A stretch of DNA of 64,000 bases, from positions 162,664 through 226,663 of the forward strand of contig NZ_RRAZ01000002.1 in the NCBI RefSeq assembly GCF_003863335.1, in the 5' to 3' direction. This DNA is from Falsigemmobacter faecalis (GTDB lineage: Bacteria > Pseudomonadota > Alphaproteobacteria > Rhodobacterales > Rhodobacteraceae). How positions within the stretch are numbered: position 1 is the stretch's first letter; each line of letters starts with the position of its first letter. The notes beneath the pieces are model-generated. The model ran no database searches. It was not told the DNA's origin and saw nothing but the letters and a program-made list of their open reading frames with translations. Positions 26,266 to 34,389 of the stretch are shown here, piece by piece. Both the position numbers and the translations under genes were made by a program.

Positions 26266-26342
26266 GCGTAAAATCCGGAGTTCGCTGTATTTACGCTTTA
26301 GTGAAACTTTCTCTTTTGCGCTTTCATTGTTTTGCGCGTAAA
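26266..26342. repeat. Three GCGTAAA repeats upstream of parA
   Basis: GCGTAAA occurs at 26266-26272, inverted at 26290-26296, and again direct at 26336-26342, within 120 bp of the parA start. The first two form a small inverted repeat. They could be operators for autoregulation by ParA or part of the origin. Confidence 0.4.
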
Positions 26343-26384
26343 TTGGAGCGCAGAAACAATCTACGTCCAGAAACGGGATCGGGC

Positions 26385-27692
26385 ATGTATAACCATGAGA
26401 GCCTCGCGGCGCTGCAGGCGCAGTCGCTGAAGATGCAGAGCCACATCCGGCGGCAGACCTTTTCTCCCGAGCATGAGAAGACCCTGCGGCGCTTCTCGTC
26501 CTGGGAGGTGTCGGAGCTGATCTTCCGGATCAATCAGTCCACCTTCCGCGGCCGCCTTGGCGCTGACCCCGACCTTCCCGGCGGGGAAGTTGAGGAGGAT
26601 GGCCGTCAGCGCTGGTTCACGCTGCAGGAAATCAATGAGCTGCGGCGGAAGATGAAGATCAACCGCACGTCTTTGATGCCCAAGCGCCCGGCGAACAAGC
26701 GCGCGATCCGGGTTGCGATCTCGAACTTTAAGGGCGGGGCGGGCAAGTCAACTGTCGCCCTTCATATGGCCCATGCGGCGGCTCTGGATGGCTACCGGGT
26801 GCTGGTGGTCGACTTTGATCCGCAGGCAACGCTGACCCATGCCATGGGGCTTCATGATGTCTCAGAGGAGCTGACGGTCTGGGGCATCATCGCGCGCGAT
26901 CTGGTGCATGAGACTGACCGGATGAACTCCGCCCCCCGCGCGGCAGAGAGCGGCACGGCGATCCCGCAGCGTCGGTTGCCGGCTTCTGTTCGGGATCTTG
27001 GGCTGGGGACGTTGCGGGTGACGGACTTTATCAAGCCAACGGCCTGGCCCACGATTGATATCGTGCCCTCCTGCGCCAATGCGGCCTTTGTGGAGTTCGC
27101 TTCGGCGCAGTATCGGCACCTGAATCCGGACTGGTCGTTCTTTGCTTCTGTCTCGCGCTATCTCGATCAGATCCCGGACGACAGCTACGACCTGATCCTT
27201 TTCGACTGCCCGCCGGCGATTGGCTATCAGTCGATGAATGCGGTCTTTGCGGCCGATGTCCTCTATATCCCTTCGGGACCGGGCTATTGGGAATATGACA
27301 GCACCACAAGCTTTATTGGTCAGCTGGCCGAAGCCCTGGGGGATCTGGCAGAGGGGTTTGACGGCGCCTTCCCCACGGGGAAGATGGCGCTGCCGAAAGC
27401 CTTCCTCGACCTGCGCTTTCTGATGACGCGGTATGAGCCGGGCAATGAGCTGCACCGCGCCATGTTTGAGGCGTTCCGCAAGGTCTTTGGCGACACGGTC
27501 GCGAAAGAACCCATTGAAATGACACGGGCTGTTGAGCAATCGGGGCGGTTTTTGTCCTCGGTCTATGAGATCGATTACCGCAGCATGACGCGGGAAACCT
27601 GGCGGCGGGCGCGCGCCTCTTTTGACCGCGCTTATATCGAGTTTCGGGACTGCTTCCAGAATGCCTGGGATAAGGTGGAGGAGACAAAATGA
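26385..27692 (+). CDS. parA: ParA-type partition ATPase (plasmid, with N-terminal DNA-binding extension)
   Basis: Encodes 435 residues. The first 110 or so residues form an extension with a likely MerR/HTH-type DNA-binding part (SSWEVSELIFRINQSTFRG and WFTLQEINELRRKMK), as in type Ia partition ATPases that repress their own promoter. The deviant Walker A FKGGAGKST, VDFDPQAT and LILFDCPP follow. The start at 26385 matches the family; the open frame extends further upstream into the origin-like repeats. parB begins within the last codons (ATGA overlap). Two parS-like palindromes lie inside this gene (26574-26589 and 27368-27383). Confidence 0.93.
   Translation: MYNHESLAALQAQSLKMQSHIRRQTFSPEHEKTLRRFSSWEVSELIFRINQSTFRGRLGADPDLPGGEVEEDGRQRWFTLQEINELRRKMKINRTSLMPKRPANKRAIRVAISNFKGGAGKSTVALHMAHAAALDGYRVLVVDFDPQATLTHAMGLHDVSEELTVWGIIARDLVHETDRMNSAPRAAESGTAIPQRRLPASVRDLGLGTLRVTDFIKPTAWPTIDIVPSCANAAFVEFASAQYRHLNPDWSFFASVSRYLDQIPDDSYDLILFDCPPAIGYQSMNAVFAADVLYIPSGPGYWEYDSTTSFIGQLAEALGDLAEGFDGAFPTGKMALPKAFLDLRFLMTRYEPGNELHRAMFEAFRKVFGDTVAKEPIEMTRAVEQSGRFLSSVYEIDYRSMTRETWRRARASFDRAYIEFRDCFQNAWDKVEETK
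26574..26589. repeat. parS: parS-like palindrome 2 (one mismatch), inside parA
   Basis: CTTCCCGGCGGGGAAG differs from the consensus only at position 7. It encodes Leu-Pro-Gly-Gly-Glu in the linker between the N-terminal region and the ATPase domain of ParA, where change is probably tolerated. Confidence 0.6.
27368..27383. repeat. parS: parS-like palindrome 3, inside parA
   Basis: CTTCCCCACGGGGAAG matches the consensus in both 7-bp arms. It is read as Phe-Pro-Thr-Gly-Lys in the C-terminal half of ParA. Confidence 0.75.
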
Positions 27693-28813
27693 AAAAGCGC
27701 CGCACCTTTGGCATTGATCTGCCCGATGAGGAGGGCGTGAACACCTTCCCCGCGGGGAAGGAAACGCCTGCGCCCGCGCCTGGGGCTCCGAGCCGCCGCT
27801 CGCCGATGGCGGCGGCAATCACGGAAAATGCGGACAGCCTGCGCGATCGTCGCGCGATGGAAGAACAGATCCGCGCCGAAAATGACGCCCTGGCGGCGGA
27901 ACATGTGCGGATGAAAAAGCTGGGCCTGATCGTGGATCTGGTGCCGCTCGATCAGATTGAGACCTGGAAGCTGGTGCGCGACCGGGTTCAGGGCGATGAC
28001 TTTGAGCTGGCGGAGCTGGTCACCTCGATCCGGGATCTGGGCCTTTCGAACCCGATCCGGGTCGAGCTGCGCGAAGATGGGCGTTATGAACTGGTTCAGG
28101 GGTTCCGGCGGCTGAGTGCCTATCGCCAGCTTCTGGCGGAGACCGGCGATGCGGACCGCTGGGGGGTGATCCCGGCGGGCATTCTTCCCCGCGGGGAAGA
28201 CCTGGAGGGGCTTTATCGGCGGATGGTCGATGAGAACCTGGTGCGCAAGGACATCTCTTTTGCTGAGATGGCGATGCTGGCGCTGAACTACGCGCGCGAT
28301 CCGCATACCGGTGAGAACGACCCGGATAAGGCGGTGGCGCAGCTCTTTCAGTCGGCGGGCTATCAGAAGCGCAGCTATATCCGGCAGTTCATCCGCCTGA
28401 TGGAGCGGCTGGGGGAGGATTTGCAGTTTTCGCAGCATATTCCGCGCGCGCTTGGGCTGCAGCTTGTCACGGCGCTGGAGGACAATCCGGAGCTGGCCGA
28501 TGAGATCCGGGCGCGGCTGAAGGGCTGGGACAACCGTTCGGTGAAGGATGAGCTGGATATCCTGCGCCGCGTTCTGGGCCGAGGCACCCCGCGCGAGGGG
28601 GCGGTGGTCGAGGATGAGGGCGCGGCCCCGGCGAAGCCCGCGACGCCGAGCGGCAAGGCCAAGACCACCTTCCAGCTGCCCTCCAGACTAGGGCAGGCGA
28701 AATGCACCGCCGCGAACGGGCGGCTGGAGATCCGGCTGCCGCAGGACTTCACCACCATCGAGCGGCGGCGGCTGGAACTGGCGCTGGAGCGGATGCTGAA
28801 CGACCTCAGCTGA
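27689..28813 (+). CDS. parB: ParB/RepB-type centromere-binding protein
   Basis: Encodes 374 residues. A short basic N-terminus is followed by the ParB/Srx domain (VPLDQIETWKLVRDR, then LELVTSIRDLGLSNPIRVE-like segment and VQGFRRLSAYRQL, with DENLVRKDISFAEMA). A helix-turn-helix region follows (YQKRSYIRQFIRLMERLGED), then a C-terminal dimerisation part. It overlaps parA by 4 bp. Two perfect palindromes lie within its own coding sequence, one near residues 20-24 and one near residues 166-170. ParB should bind the CTTCCCC-N2-GGGGAAG sites clustered here. Confidence 0.92.
   Translation: MKKRRTFGIDLPDEEGVNTFPAGKETPAPAPGAPSRRSPMAAAITENADSLRDRRAMEEQIRAENDALAAEHVRMKKLGLIVDLVPLDQIETWKLVRDRVQGDDFELAELVTSIRDLGLSNPIRVELREDGRYELVQGFRRLSAYRQLLAETGDADRWGVIPAGILPRGEDLEGLYRRMVDENLVRKDISFAEMAMLALNYARDPHTGENDPDKAVAQLFQSAGYQKRSYIRQFIRLMERLGEDLQFSQHIPRALGLQLVTALEDNPELADEIRARLKGWDNRSVKDELDILRRVLGRGTPREGAVVEDEGAAPAKPATPSGKAKTTFQLPSRLGQAKCTAANGRLEIRLPQDFTTIERRRLELALERMLNDLS
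27745..27760. repeat. parS: parS-like palindrome 4, inside parB
   Basis: CTTCCCCGCGGGGAAG is a perfect 16-bp palindrome. It is read as Phe-Pro-Ala-Gly-Lys in the flexible N-terminal segment of ParB. Confidence 0.8.
28184..28199. repeat. parS: parS-like palindrome 5, inside parB
   Basis: CTTCCCCGCGGGGAAG is a perfect palindrome. It is read in another frame as Leu-Pro-Arg-Gly-Glu, within a loop of the ParB/Srx domain just before the DENLVRKD segment. Confidence 0.8.
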
Positions 28814-28824
28814 GGGGCAGGGAT

Positions 28825-28840
28825 CTTCCCCACGGGGAAG
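28825..28840. repeat. parS: parS-like palindrome 6, downstream of parB
   Basis: CTTCCCCACGGGGAAG, 11 bp after the parB stop codon, in non-coding DNA. It matches the consensus in both arms. Confidence 0.8.
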
Positions 28841-28845
28841 ACGGA

Positions 28846-28870
28846 GGGGCATCCATCTGCCGGGTGCCCC
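28846..28870 (+). terminator. Terminator of the parAB operon
   Basis: GGGGCA (28846-28851) pairs with TGCCCC (28865-28870), with CC/GG pairs further inside, and is followed by TTTC. It lies between two parS-like palindromes and would end parAB transcription. Confidence 0.55.
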
Positions 28871-28885
28871 TTTCGCATGGCAGGC

Positions 28886-28901
28886 CTTCCCCGCGGGGAA
28901 G
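28886..28901. repeat. parS: parS-like palindrome 7, downstream of parB
   Basis: CTTCCCCGCGGGGAAG, a perfect palindrome 46 bp beyond site 6. It is the rightmost copy seen in the window. Confidence 0.8.
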
Positions 28902-28965
28902 GGGGGGCTGTGGGGAGCCGCCCTGGTGGGGCGGGGGCTTAAATGATTAAAATTGAGAATATCGC

Positions 28966-28979
28966 TGTTAGCGCTATCA
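28966..28979. promoter_or_regulatory. LacI-family-like operator upstream of the ABC transporter operon
   Basis: TGTTAGCGCTATCA fits the LacI/GalR-family pattern TG-N2-A-N-CG-N-T-N2-CA exactly and is a palindrome with one mismatch per half. It lies in an AT-rich patch about 245 bp before the substrate-binding protein start. The gap 28902-29222 holds no gene. No LacI-type regulator is in the window, so assignment is by pattern only. Confidence 0.4.
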
Positions 28980-29222
28980 CTGCGGGCGATCTCGGGGACG
29001 GGCAGAGGTGGCGCGACGGTCTTTGGCGGGGCAGGGGAACCGTTCGGGCGGCAGCTGTGTTGCCGCTCAGGCCGGTTCTGACCCGGGCCTCAGGGGGGCG
29101 ACCTCGGGCCGCCTGTCGGTTGATTGACGCTAACATGTCCGCACTTTATTCTGATGCATCGAAAATTTACCACGCGCCTGCCAGGACGGGTTGATCCCGT
29201 GCACCTGCGTAAAGGAGAGAAC

Positions 29223-30218
29223 ATGACACTTTCGGCGAAATTTTTTGCCGCCACGGCTTTTGCTGCCCTGATGGGCGCGAGCTCTGCACAGGCGCTTGTG
29301 GTCTATAGCACCACCGAAGAAGGGTCGGCGGCGCGGCTGCTGGCGGCCTTTACCGCAGAGACCGGCGTGAAGACGCAGATGGTCTTTCTGTCTTCCGGCC
29401 CGGCGCTGTCGCGCATTGAGGCGGAATCGGATCGCCCCCAGGCGGATGTCTGGTTTGGCGCGCCCTCCGAGAACCATATCCTCGCGAAAGAGCGCGGCCT
29501 GACCCAGGCCTATGTCTCGACCAACGCGGGCGATCTGGGGGAGACGTTTAAAGACGGCGAGGGCTTCTGGCACGCCATCTATACCAACCCGCTGGCCGTG
29601 GGTGTGCGCACCGACATTTTGGAAAAGCGCGGCGCGCCGATCCCGGCCTCCTGGGAAGATCTGAAAAATGAGGCTTATAAAGGTCTGATCCAGATGCCCT
29701 CGCCGCAGTCTTCGGGCACGGGGTATACCTTCCTTCTGACCCTGCGTGAAATCATGGGCGAAGATGCGGCCTTTGAGTTCATGGCGGCGATGCACCCCAA
29801 TGTGCAGACCTATACCCAGTCGGGCACCGCGCCCTCGGGTGCGCTTGGGGTGGGGGAGACGCCGATCGCGCTGCAGTTCTCGCCGGGCTTTCTGAAGCTG
29901 GTGGATGAGGGCTTCCCGGTGAAGGTGGTCTTCCCGACCGAAGGCGTGGGCGCAGAGGTTTCGGCCATGTCGATCCTGAAGGGCGCGCCGAACCCGGAAG
30001 AGGCGCAGACCTTCGTCGACTGGATGACCTCGGCCTCGGGCCAGGAGCAGCTGTCGGTGGCGAAGACCTATTTCATGCCGATCCGCTCTGATGTCAGCGC
30101 GGGAGAAGGTGTGCCGGCTCTTGATACCATCAAGCTGATCTCTTACGACCCGGCCTTCGCCTCGGAAAACCGGGAGCGTCTGGTCGACCGCTGGGTCGAC
30201 GAAGTTATCAGCCAGTAA
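29223..30218 (+). CDS. ABC transporter substrate-binding protein, Fe(III)-type family
   Basis: Encodes 331 residues from an ATG at 29223 with AAAGGAGAG just upstream. A signal peptide (about residues 1-22, ending SSAQA) precedes LVVYSTTEEGSAARLLAAF. ADVWFGAPSENH and the GTGYTF and YFMPIRSD segments match the family-1 binding proteins that carry ferric iron (FbpA/AfuA), but relatives bind other small anionic ligands such as 2-aminoethylphosphonate. The permease and ATPase follow immediately. Iron is the most common substrate in this layout, but the ligand residues were not verified. Confidence 0.85.
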   Translation: MTLSAKFFAATAFAALMGASSAQALVVYSTTEEGSAARLLAAFTAETGVKTQMVFLSSGPALSRIEAESDRPQADVWFGAPSENHILAKERGLTQAYVSTNAGDLGETFKDGEGFWHAIYTNPLAVGVRTDILEKRGAPIPASWEDLKNEAYKGLIQMPSPQSSGTGYTFLLTLREIMGEDAAFEFMAAMHPNVQTYTQSGTAPSGALGVGETPIALQFSPGFLKLVDEGFPVKVVFPTEGVGAEVSAMSILKGAPNPEEAQTFVDWMTSASGQEQLSVAKTYFMPIRSDVSAGEGVPALDTIKLISYDPAFASENRERLVDRWVDEVISQ

Positions 30219-30235
30219 TCCTGACGAGGGTCCTT

Positions 30236-31909
30236 GTGTTTTCCAAATCCCGCTCGCAGTTGCGCATCATGGCGCGCGACCCGGTGCTGCTTGCCCTGGT
30301 CGTCGTGATCTTTGTTGCCATCGCGATTTTCGTAGTCTTCCCGCTGGCGAAGGTGCTTATAGCCAGTCTTCAGGTGCGGGGCGCCTGGACTCTCGACAAC
30401 TATGGCCTGCTGGCTGAGCGCCGTCTGTATCGGACGGCGCTTGCCAACTCGTTGACGGTGGGGGTGCTTGCCTCGCTCTTCAGTGTCTTCATCGGCTATG
30501 TCGCGGCCTTTACGCTGACGCGCCTTGATGTGCCGGGCAAAAAGATCCTGCATCTGGTGACGATCCTGCCGATCGTGTCGCCGCCGTTTGTTTCGGCGGT
30601 CTCTATTCTTTTCCTGTTTGGTTTCAATGGCTTGATTACAAATCAGCTGCTGGGCCTGCAGGATTTCAACATTTATGGCTTCCATGGCGTGCTCTGGAGC
30701 CAGGTCTTTACCTTTGCGCCGATTGCCTATCTGGCGCTGCGCGGGGTTCTCGCCTCGATCAGCCCGACGCTTGAAGATGCGGCGCTGAATGTGGGCGCGT
30801 CCAAATGGCAGGTGTTCTGGAAGGTGACCTTTCCGCTGACCCTGCCGGGGATCGCTTCGGCTTTCCTGATCGTGCTGATTGAATCGCTGGCCGATTTCGG
30901 CAATCCGCTGGTGCTGGCAGGGGCGTCCTTCCCGATGCTGGCCCCCCAGGCCTATCTGGAGATCACCGGCTCGTTCAACCTTGCGCGCGGTGCGATGCTG
31001 GCCATGGTGCTGGTGGTGCCTTCGCTGACGGCCTTTGCCATTCAGCGCTATTGGATCGCCAAGCGGCAATATGTGACGATCACCGGCAAGCCCACGGCCT
31101 CGACCTCAAAGATCGTCTCGGCGCCGGTGAAATGGCTGCTCTATGGCATCGTTCTGGCTTTTGCGGCTGTGGTGGTGATGTTCTATGGCGTCATCATTAT
31201 GGGCTCGCTGACCAAGGTCTGGGGCTCGGATTACACGCTCTCGTTTGATCACTTCCGCTATGTGCTGACGATCGACTGGGAGACGGTGACCGATACGCTG
31301 CTGGTGGCTGTGGTGACCACGCCGATCTCGGGCGTGCTGGCCATGCTGATCGCTTTCCTGATCGTGCGGCGGAACTTCCCCGGCAAGTGCGCTTTGGAAT
31401 TTGGCTCGATCCTGTCTTATGCGGTGCCGGGCACCGTGATCGGGATCGGCTATATTCTGGCCTTCAACGGCGCGCCTTTCTATCTGACGGGCACCTTTGC
31501 GATCCTCGTTTTGTGCTTTGTCTTCCGCTATATGCCGGTGGGCATTCAGTCGGGCGTGGCGGTGCTGCGTCAGATTGACCCCTCCATCGAGGAGGCGGCG
31601 CAGAATCTTGGCGCGACCACGCTGCAGGCCTTCCGCAAGGTGACCCTGCCGCTGATCGCACCGGCCTTCTTCTCGGCGCTGGTTTACGGCTTTGTCCGCG
31701 CCATGACGGCGATTTCGGCGGCGCTTTTCCTGGTGTCGGCGAACTGGAACCTGATGACGGCGCAGATCCTGGCGCAGGTCGGCTCTGGCCGACTGGGGGT
31801 GGCTGCGGCCTATTCCATGCTGGTGATCCTGATCGTTCTGGTCGCCATTGTCGTCATCAACGCCATTGTCACGCGCATGACGCGGCATACGAATAATGTG
31901 AGGTTCTGA
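30236..31909 (+). CDS. ABC transporter permease, fused two-domain type (FbpB-like)
   Basis: Encodes 557 residues with about twelve helices in two homologous halves. Each half has an EAA loop: LEDAALNVGASKWQVFWKVT in the first and IEEAAQNLGATTLQAFRKVT in the second. A single protein therefore supplies both permease subunits, as in FbpB. The start is a GTG at 30236 with GACGAGGG upstream, 17 bp after the binding-protein gene. The ATPase gene overlaps its stop codon by one base, so translation is probably coupled. Confidence 0.93.
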   Translation: MFSKSRSQLRIMARDPVLLALVVVIFVAIAIFVVFPLAKVLIASLQVRGAWTLDNYGLLAERRLYRTALANSLTVGVLASLFSVFIGYVAAFTLTRLDVPGKKILHLVTILPIVSPPFVSAVSILFLFGFNGLITNQLLGLQDFNIYGFHGVLWSQVFTFAPIAYLALRGVLASISPTLEDAALNVGASKWQVFWKVTFPLTLPGIASAFLIVLIESLADFGNPLVLAGASFPMLAPQAYLEITGSFNLARGAMLAMVLVVPSLTAFAIQRYWIAKRQYVTITGKPTASTSKIVSAPVKWLLYGIVLAFAAVVVMFYGVIIMGSLTKVWGSDYTLSFDHFRYVLTIDWETVTDTLLVAVVTTPISGVLAMLIAFLIVRRNFPGKCALEFGSILSYAVPGTVIGIGYILAFNGAPFYLTGTFAILVLCFVFRYMPVGIQSGVAVLRQIDPSIEEAAQNLGATTLQAFRKVTLPLIAPAFFSALVYGFVRAMTAISAALFLVSANWNLMTAQILAQVGSGRLGVAAAYSMLVILIVLVAIVVINAIVTRMTRHTNNVRF

Positions 31910-32979
31910 TGGCACAGCCCGTCGTAATCCGTAATCTGAATAAACTTTTCGACAGCCCCGACGGCAAGGGCAACCGCGTTCATGCGGTGCAGGACATCAA
32001 TCTGGTGGCCAAAGCCGGGCAGCTGGTGACGCTGCTCGGGCCTTCGGGCTGCGGCAAAACCACGCTTTTGCGGATGATCGCAGGCTTTGAAGAGCCGAGC
32101 TCGGGCGATATCCTGTTCGGCGAAAAGCGCATGAACGACATCGCACCGAACCGCCGCGATGCGGCCATGGTGTTTCAGTCCTATGCGATTTTCCCGCATC
32201 TGACGGTCTATGAGAATGTGGTCTTCGGCCTGCGTCTCAAGGGTCTTTCGGCGGCAGAGCTGAAGACCCGCGCCGAGAGGGTGATGGAGCTGACCGGCCT
32301 GACCAAAATGGCGCAGCGCTCTCCGAACCAGATGTCGGGTGGCCAGCAGCAGCGCGTGGCGCTGGCGCGGGCGATCGTCATGGAGCCTGCGGTGCTGCTC
32401 TTTGATGAGCCGCTCTCAAACCTTGATGCCAAGCTGCGCGAGACCATGCGGGTTGAGATCCGCGCGATCCAGCAGCGCCTGGGGATCACCGCGCTTTATG
32501 TGACCCACGACCAGGTTGAGGCCATGAGCATCTCGGATCTGGTTGTCGTGATGAACGGCGGTGTGGTGGAGCAGATCGGCGCGCCGATTGAGATCTACAC
32601 CCGTCCGGCCAGCCGCTTTGTCGCTGATTTCATTGGCAAAGCGAATTTCGTCGCGGCCCGGGTGACCGGTGCAGGGGAGCTGGAGATTGCGGGCAACCGC
32701 TATGTCACCGGCCAGGACGATCTGCCCGCGGCGGGCAGCGAGGTTTCGGCCGTGCTGCGCCCGGAGGCGATCACCCTGAGCGCTGCGGGCGGCGAGTTCC
32801 GCGGCAGCGTGAAGCGCGTGACCTTCCTCGGCAATGTCGCGGAATATCTGATTGAGGTGGAGGGCCAGGGCGAATGGCTGGTCGATATCTCTAATCCAGG
32901 TATGGCGGGCGTCTTCCCCGAAGGCAGCCAGGTCGGGCTGAGCCTCGTGGCCCGCTCGATCCACGCGCCGGCGCGCTGA
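31909..32979 (+). CDS. ABC transporter ATPase (FbpC/PotA-like)
   Basis: Encodes 356 residues. Walker A is GPSGCGKTT, the signature is MSGGQQQRVALARAI, Walker B is LLFDEPLSNLDAKLRE, and the H-loop is YVTHDQVEA. The C-terminal third is a TOBE-type regulatory region (RPEAITLS and the segment after it). It is the last gene of the three-gene import operon and overlaps the permease stop by one base. A strong terminator follows. Confidence 0.94.
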   Translation: MAQPVVIRNLNKLFDSPDGKGNRVHAVQDINLVAKAGQLVTLLGPSGCGKTTLLRMIAGFEEPSSGDILFGEKRMNDIAPNRRDAAMVFQSYAIFPHLTVYENVVFGLRLKGLSAAELKTRAERVMELTGLTKMAQRSPNQMSGGQQQRVALARAIVMEPAVLLFDEPLSNLDAKLRETMRVEIRAIQQRLGITALYVTHDQVEAMSISDLVVVMNGGVVEQIGAPIEIYTRPASRFVADFIGKANFVAARVTGAGELEIAGNRYVTGQDDLPAAGSEVSAVLRPEAITLSAAGGEFRGSVKRVTFLGNVAEYLIEVEGQGEWLVDISNPGMAGVFPEGSQVGLSLVARSIHAPAR

Positions 32980-33004
32980 GCCGCCAACGACGGATGACAG
33001 ACAG

Positions 33005-33040
33005 GGCGCCGCGGATTCCGCGGCGCCTTAATCATTTTTT
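33005..33040 (+). terminator. Rho-independent terminator of the Fe-type ABC operon
   Basis: GGCGCCGCGG (33005-33014) and CCGCGGCGCC (33018-33027) form a 10-bp stem with an ATT loop, followed by a run of six T at 33035-33040. Confidence 0.85.
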
Positions 33041-33177
33041 AACCCTGAAGCAGCAGTCTGAGACCGGGCGTTGTGTCGGCTGACACTTTGTCCGGAGTTT
33101 GACGCAGGTCTGATGACGGGCCCTGCCGGAGTTTGTTGCGGGCCTGCCAGCGGGCTGGCAGGGGCTTGCGGACACAG

Positions 33178-33531
33178 ATGCTGGAACACCGCTATCTCCT
33201 TGCCCCCGAGGTCAAGGATGTGGCCAGACTGACCTATTGGGCACTGCGCACCAACTCCCTTGTTTTTGTTGAGAAAACACCCTTCGGGACGCTGCCGGAT
33301 TATTTTCTGAAGCCCTGGCTGCATTCTGTGCCGATCGCGCCCGGGCTGACGGATCTGCGTGAGACATTTGAGTTCTGCCAGTCTGATCCGGGTTTTTGTC
33401 AAAGGATCATGGCTCAGGCTCAGGCGGCCGCCCGTCGGATGCACGACAGCAGGACCTGGCAGGAGGCGGAGTTGAAGATCCTGGACCGTCCGGGGCTGCG
33501 GAAGTGCGGCTCAGCTCAGCCCAGAAGCTGA
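33178..33531 (+). pseudogene. C-terminal remnant of a family-90 (CAP10-like) glycosyltransferase
   Basis: The open frame gives about 117 residues from an ATG at 33178. LEHRYLLAPEVKDVARLTYW, SLVFVEKTPF, DYFLKPWLHSVPIAPGLTDL and a Cys-containing tail (FCQSDPGFCQRI) resemble the C-terminal third of GT90/CAP10 enzymes, in which P-W-x-H and a following D-L motif are conserved. The N-terminal two thirds are missing; upstream sequence has no matching frame that I could see. It overlaps the 3' end of the convergent gntR gene by 16 bp. It is probably a decayed gene; a small active protein cannot be excluded. Confidence 0.55.
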
Positions 33532-34196
33532 CGCAGATCGCGGGTGGGCAGCTGGCCCCCTGAGAGATCGAGCGTATCTTCGACATGGCTCAGGTGATGC
33601 TGCATGGCGCGCAAAGCCCCCGCCGCGTCCCGGCGCGCGATGCAGGCGACCACTTCGGCGTGCTCATCCGGGCCGCAGTCGTGCTGGTGGCGAGGGCCAT
33701 ACATGGTCGAGATCAGCGAGGTCCGCGAGACCAGATCGCGCAGCACATCATGCAGATAGGCCGAACCTGCAAGCTCTGCGATCAGGATGTGAAACCCGCC
33801 CGAAAGGCGCACGATGCTGGCGAGATCGCCCTCGGCAGCCGCTTCACGTTCCTGGGCAATGTGATCGTGCAGATCTTCGAGATCGGTCTCGGTGGCGGTC
33901 TCGCAAAGCCGCTCCAGCAGACCGCCTTCGACGAGGCGGCGGGCGAAGAAAACGTCGCGGGCCTCTTCAATGGTGGGCTCGGCGACGAAGCCGCCGCGGT
34001 TCGGGATCAGGGTCACCAGGCGGTCACGTTCGAGCAGGGTCAGGGCCTGACGGACGCGGGCGCGGGAGGAGGAAAAAATCTCGGCCAGTTCTTCTTCTTT
34101 CAGCCGCGTGCCAGGCTTCAGACGGCGTTCGGCAATGGCAAGCCAGAGCTTATCGCGAATCTCACTGACGCTGGCGGTCGACGACGAAGAACTCAT
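33516..34196 (-). CDS. GntR-family transcriptional regulator (FCD subfamily)
   Basis: Encodes about 226 residues. An N-terminal winged HTH (SEIRDKLWLAIAERRLKPGT then RLKEEELAEIFSSSRARVRQ) is followed by an FCD ligand-binding domain with metal-binding-type His and Asp residues (GGFHILIAELAG, DEHAEVVACIARRD and AMQHHLSHVEDTL). It is divergent from the flavin reductase gene; an extended operator lies between them and a matching one upstream of the oppA-like gene. The ATG at 34196 was preferred over an upstream GTG at 34226, though neither has a perfect ribosome site. Confidence 0.9.
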   Translation of the reverse strand: MSSSSSTASVSEIRDKLWLAIAERRLKPGTRLKEEELAEIFSSSRARVRQALTLLERDRLVTLIPNRGGFVAEPTIEEARDVFFARRLVEGGLLERLCETATETDLEDLHDHIAQEREAAAEGDLASIVRLSGGFHILIAELAGSAYLHDVLRDLVSRTSLISTMYGPRHQHDCGPDEHAEVVACIARRDAAGALRAMQHHLSHVEDTLDLSGGQLPTRDLRQLLG

Positions 34197-34310
34197 GCTG
34201 AAAATCGCTTTCTTTTCCTGTGCCACAGTGCTGGCACGTGGGTCGGTCAGCTGTCAACATCTGCGCAGAGAGATCAAGGAACAGGCAGTCGCGTTATTTT
34301 TAACAATATC

Positions 34311-34340
34311 GCCAACTGAATTGTTAGCAATCTCGTTGGC
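34311..34340. promoter_or_regulatory. GntR operator, copy A
   Basis: GCCAAC-N3-ATTG-N4-CAAT-N3-GTTGGC is a nested inverted repeat with a single centre at 34325.5. It lies 50 bp before the flavin reductase start and about 115 bp before the gntR start. The inner pattern AAC-N3-ATTG-N4-CAAT-N3-GTT recurs exactly at 44115-44138. The core TTGTTAGCAA fits the TTGT-N2-ACAA-like sites known for FCD-type GntR regulators. Confidence 0.75.
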
Positions 34341-34389
34341 AAATTTTTAAGCAGTTCATAAGCTGGTGTCAGACCATGAGGATCGTGTG

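Noticed and set aside
25245..28901. CRISPR-like interpretation of the repeated palindrome
   Set aside because: The spacing is irregular (46 to 1329 bp) and copies lie inside genes, so it is not an array.
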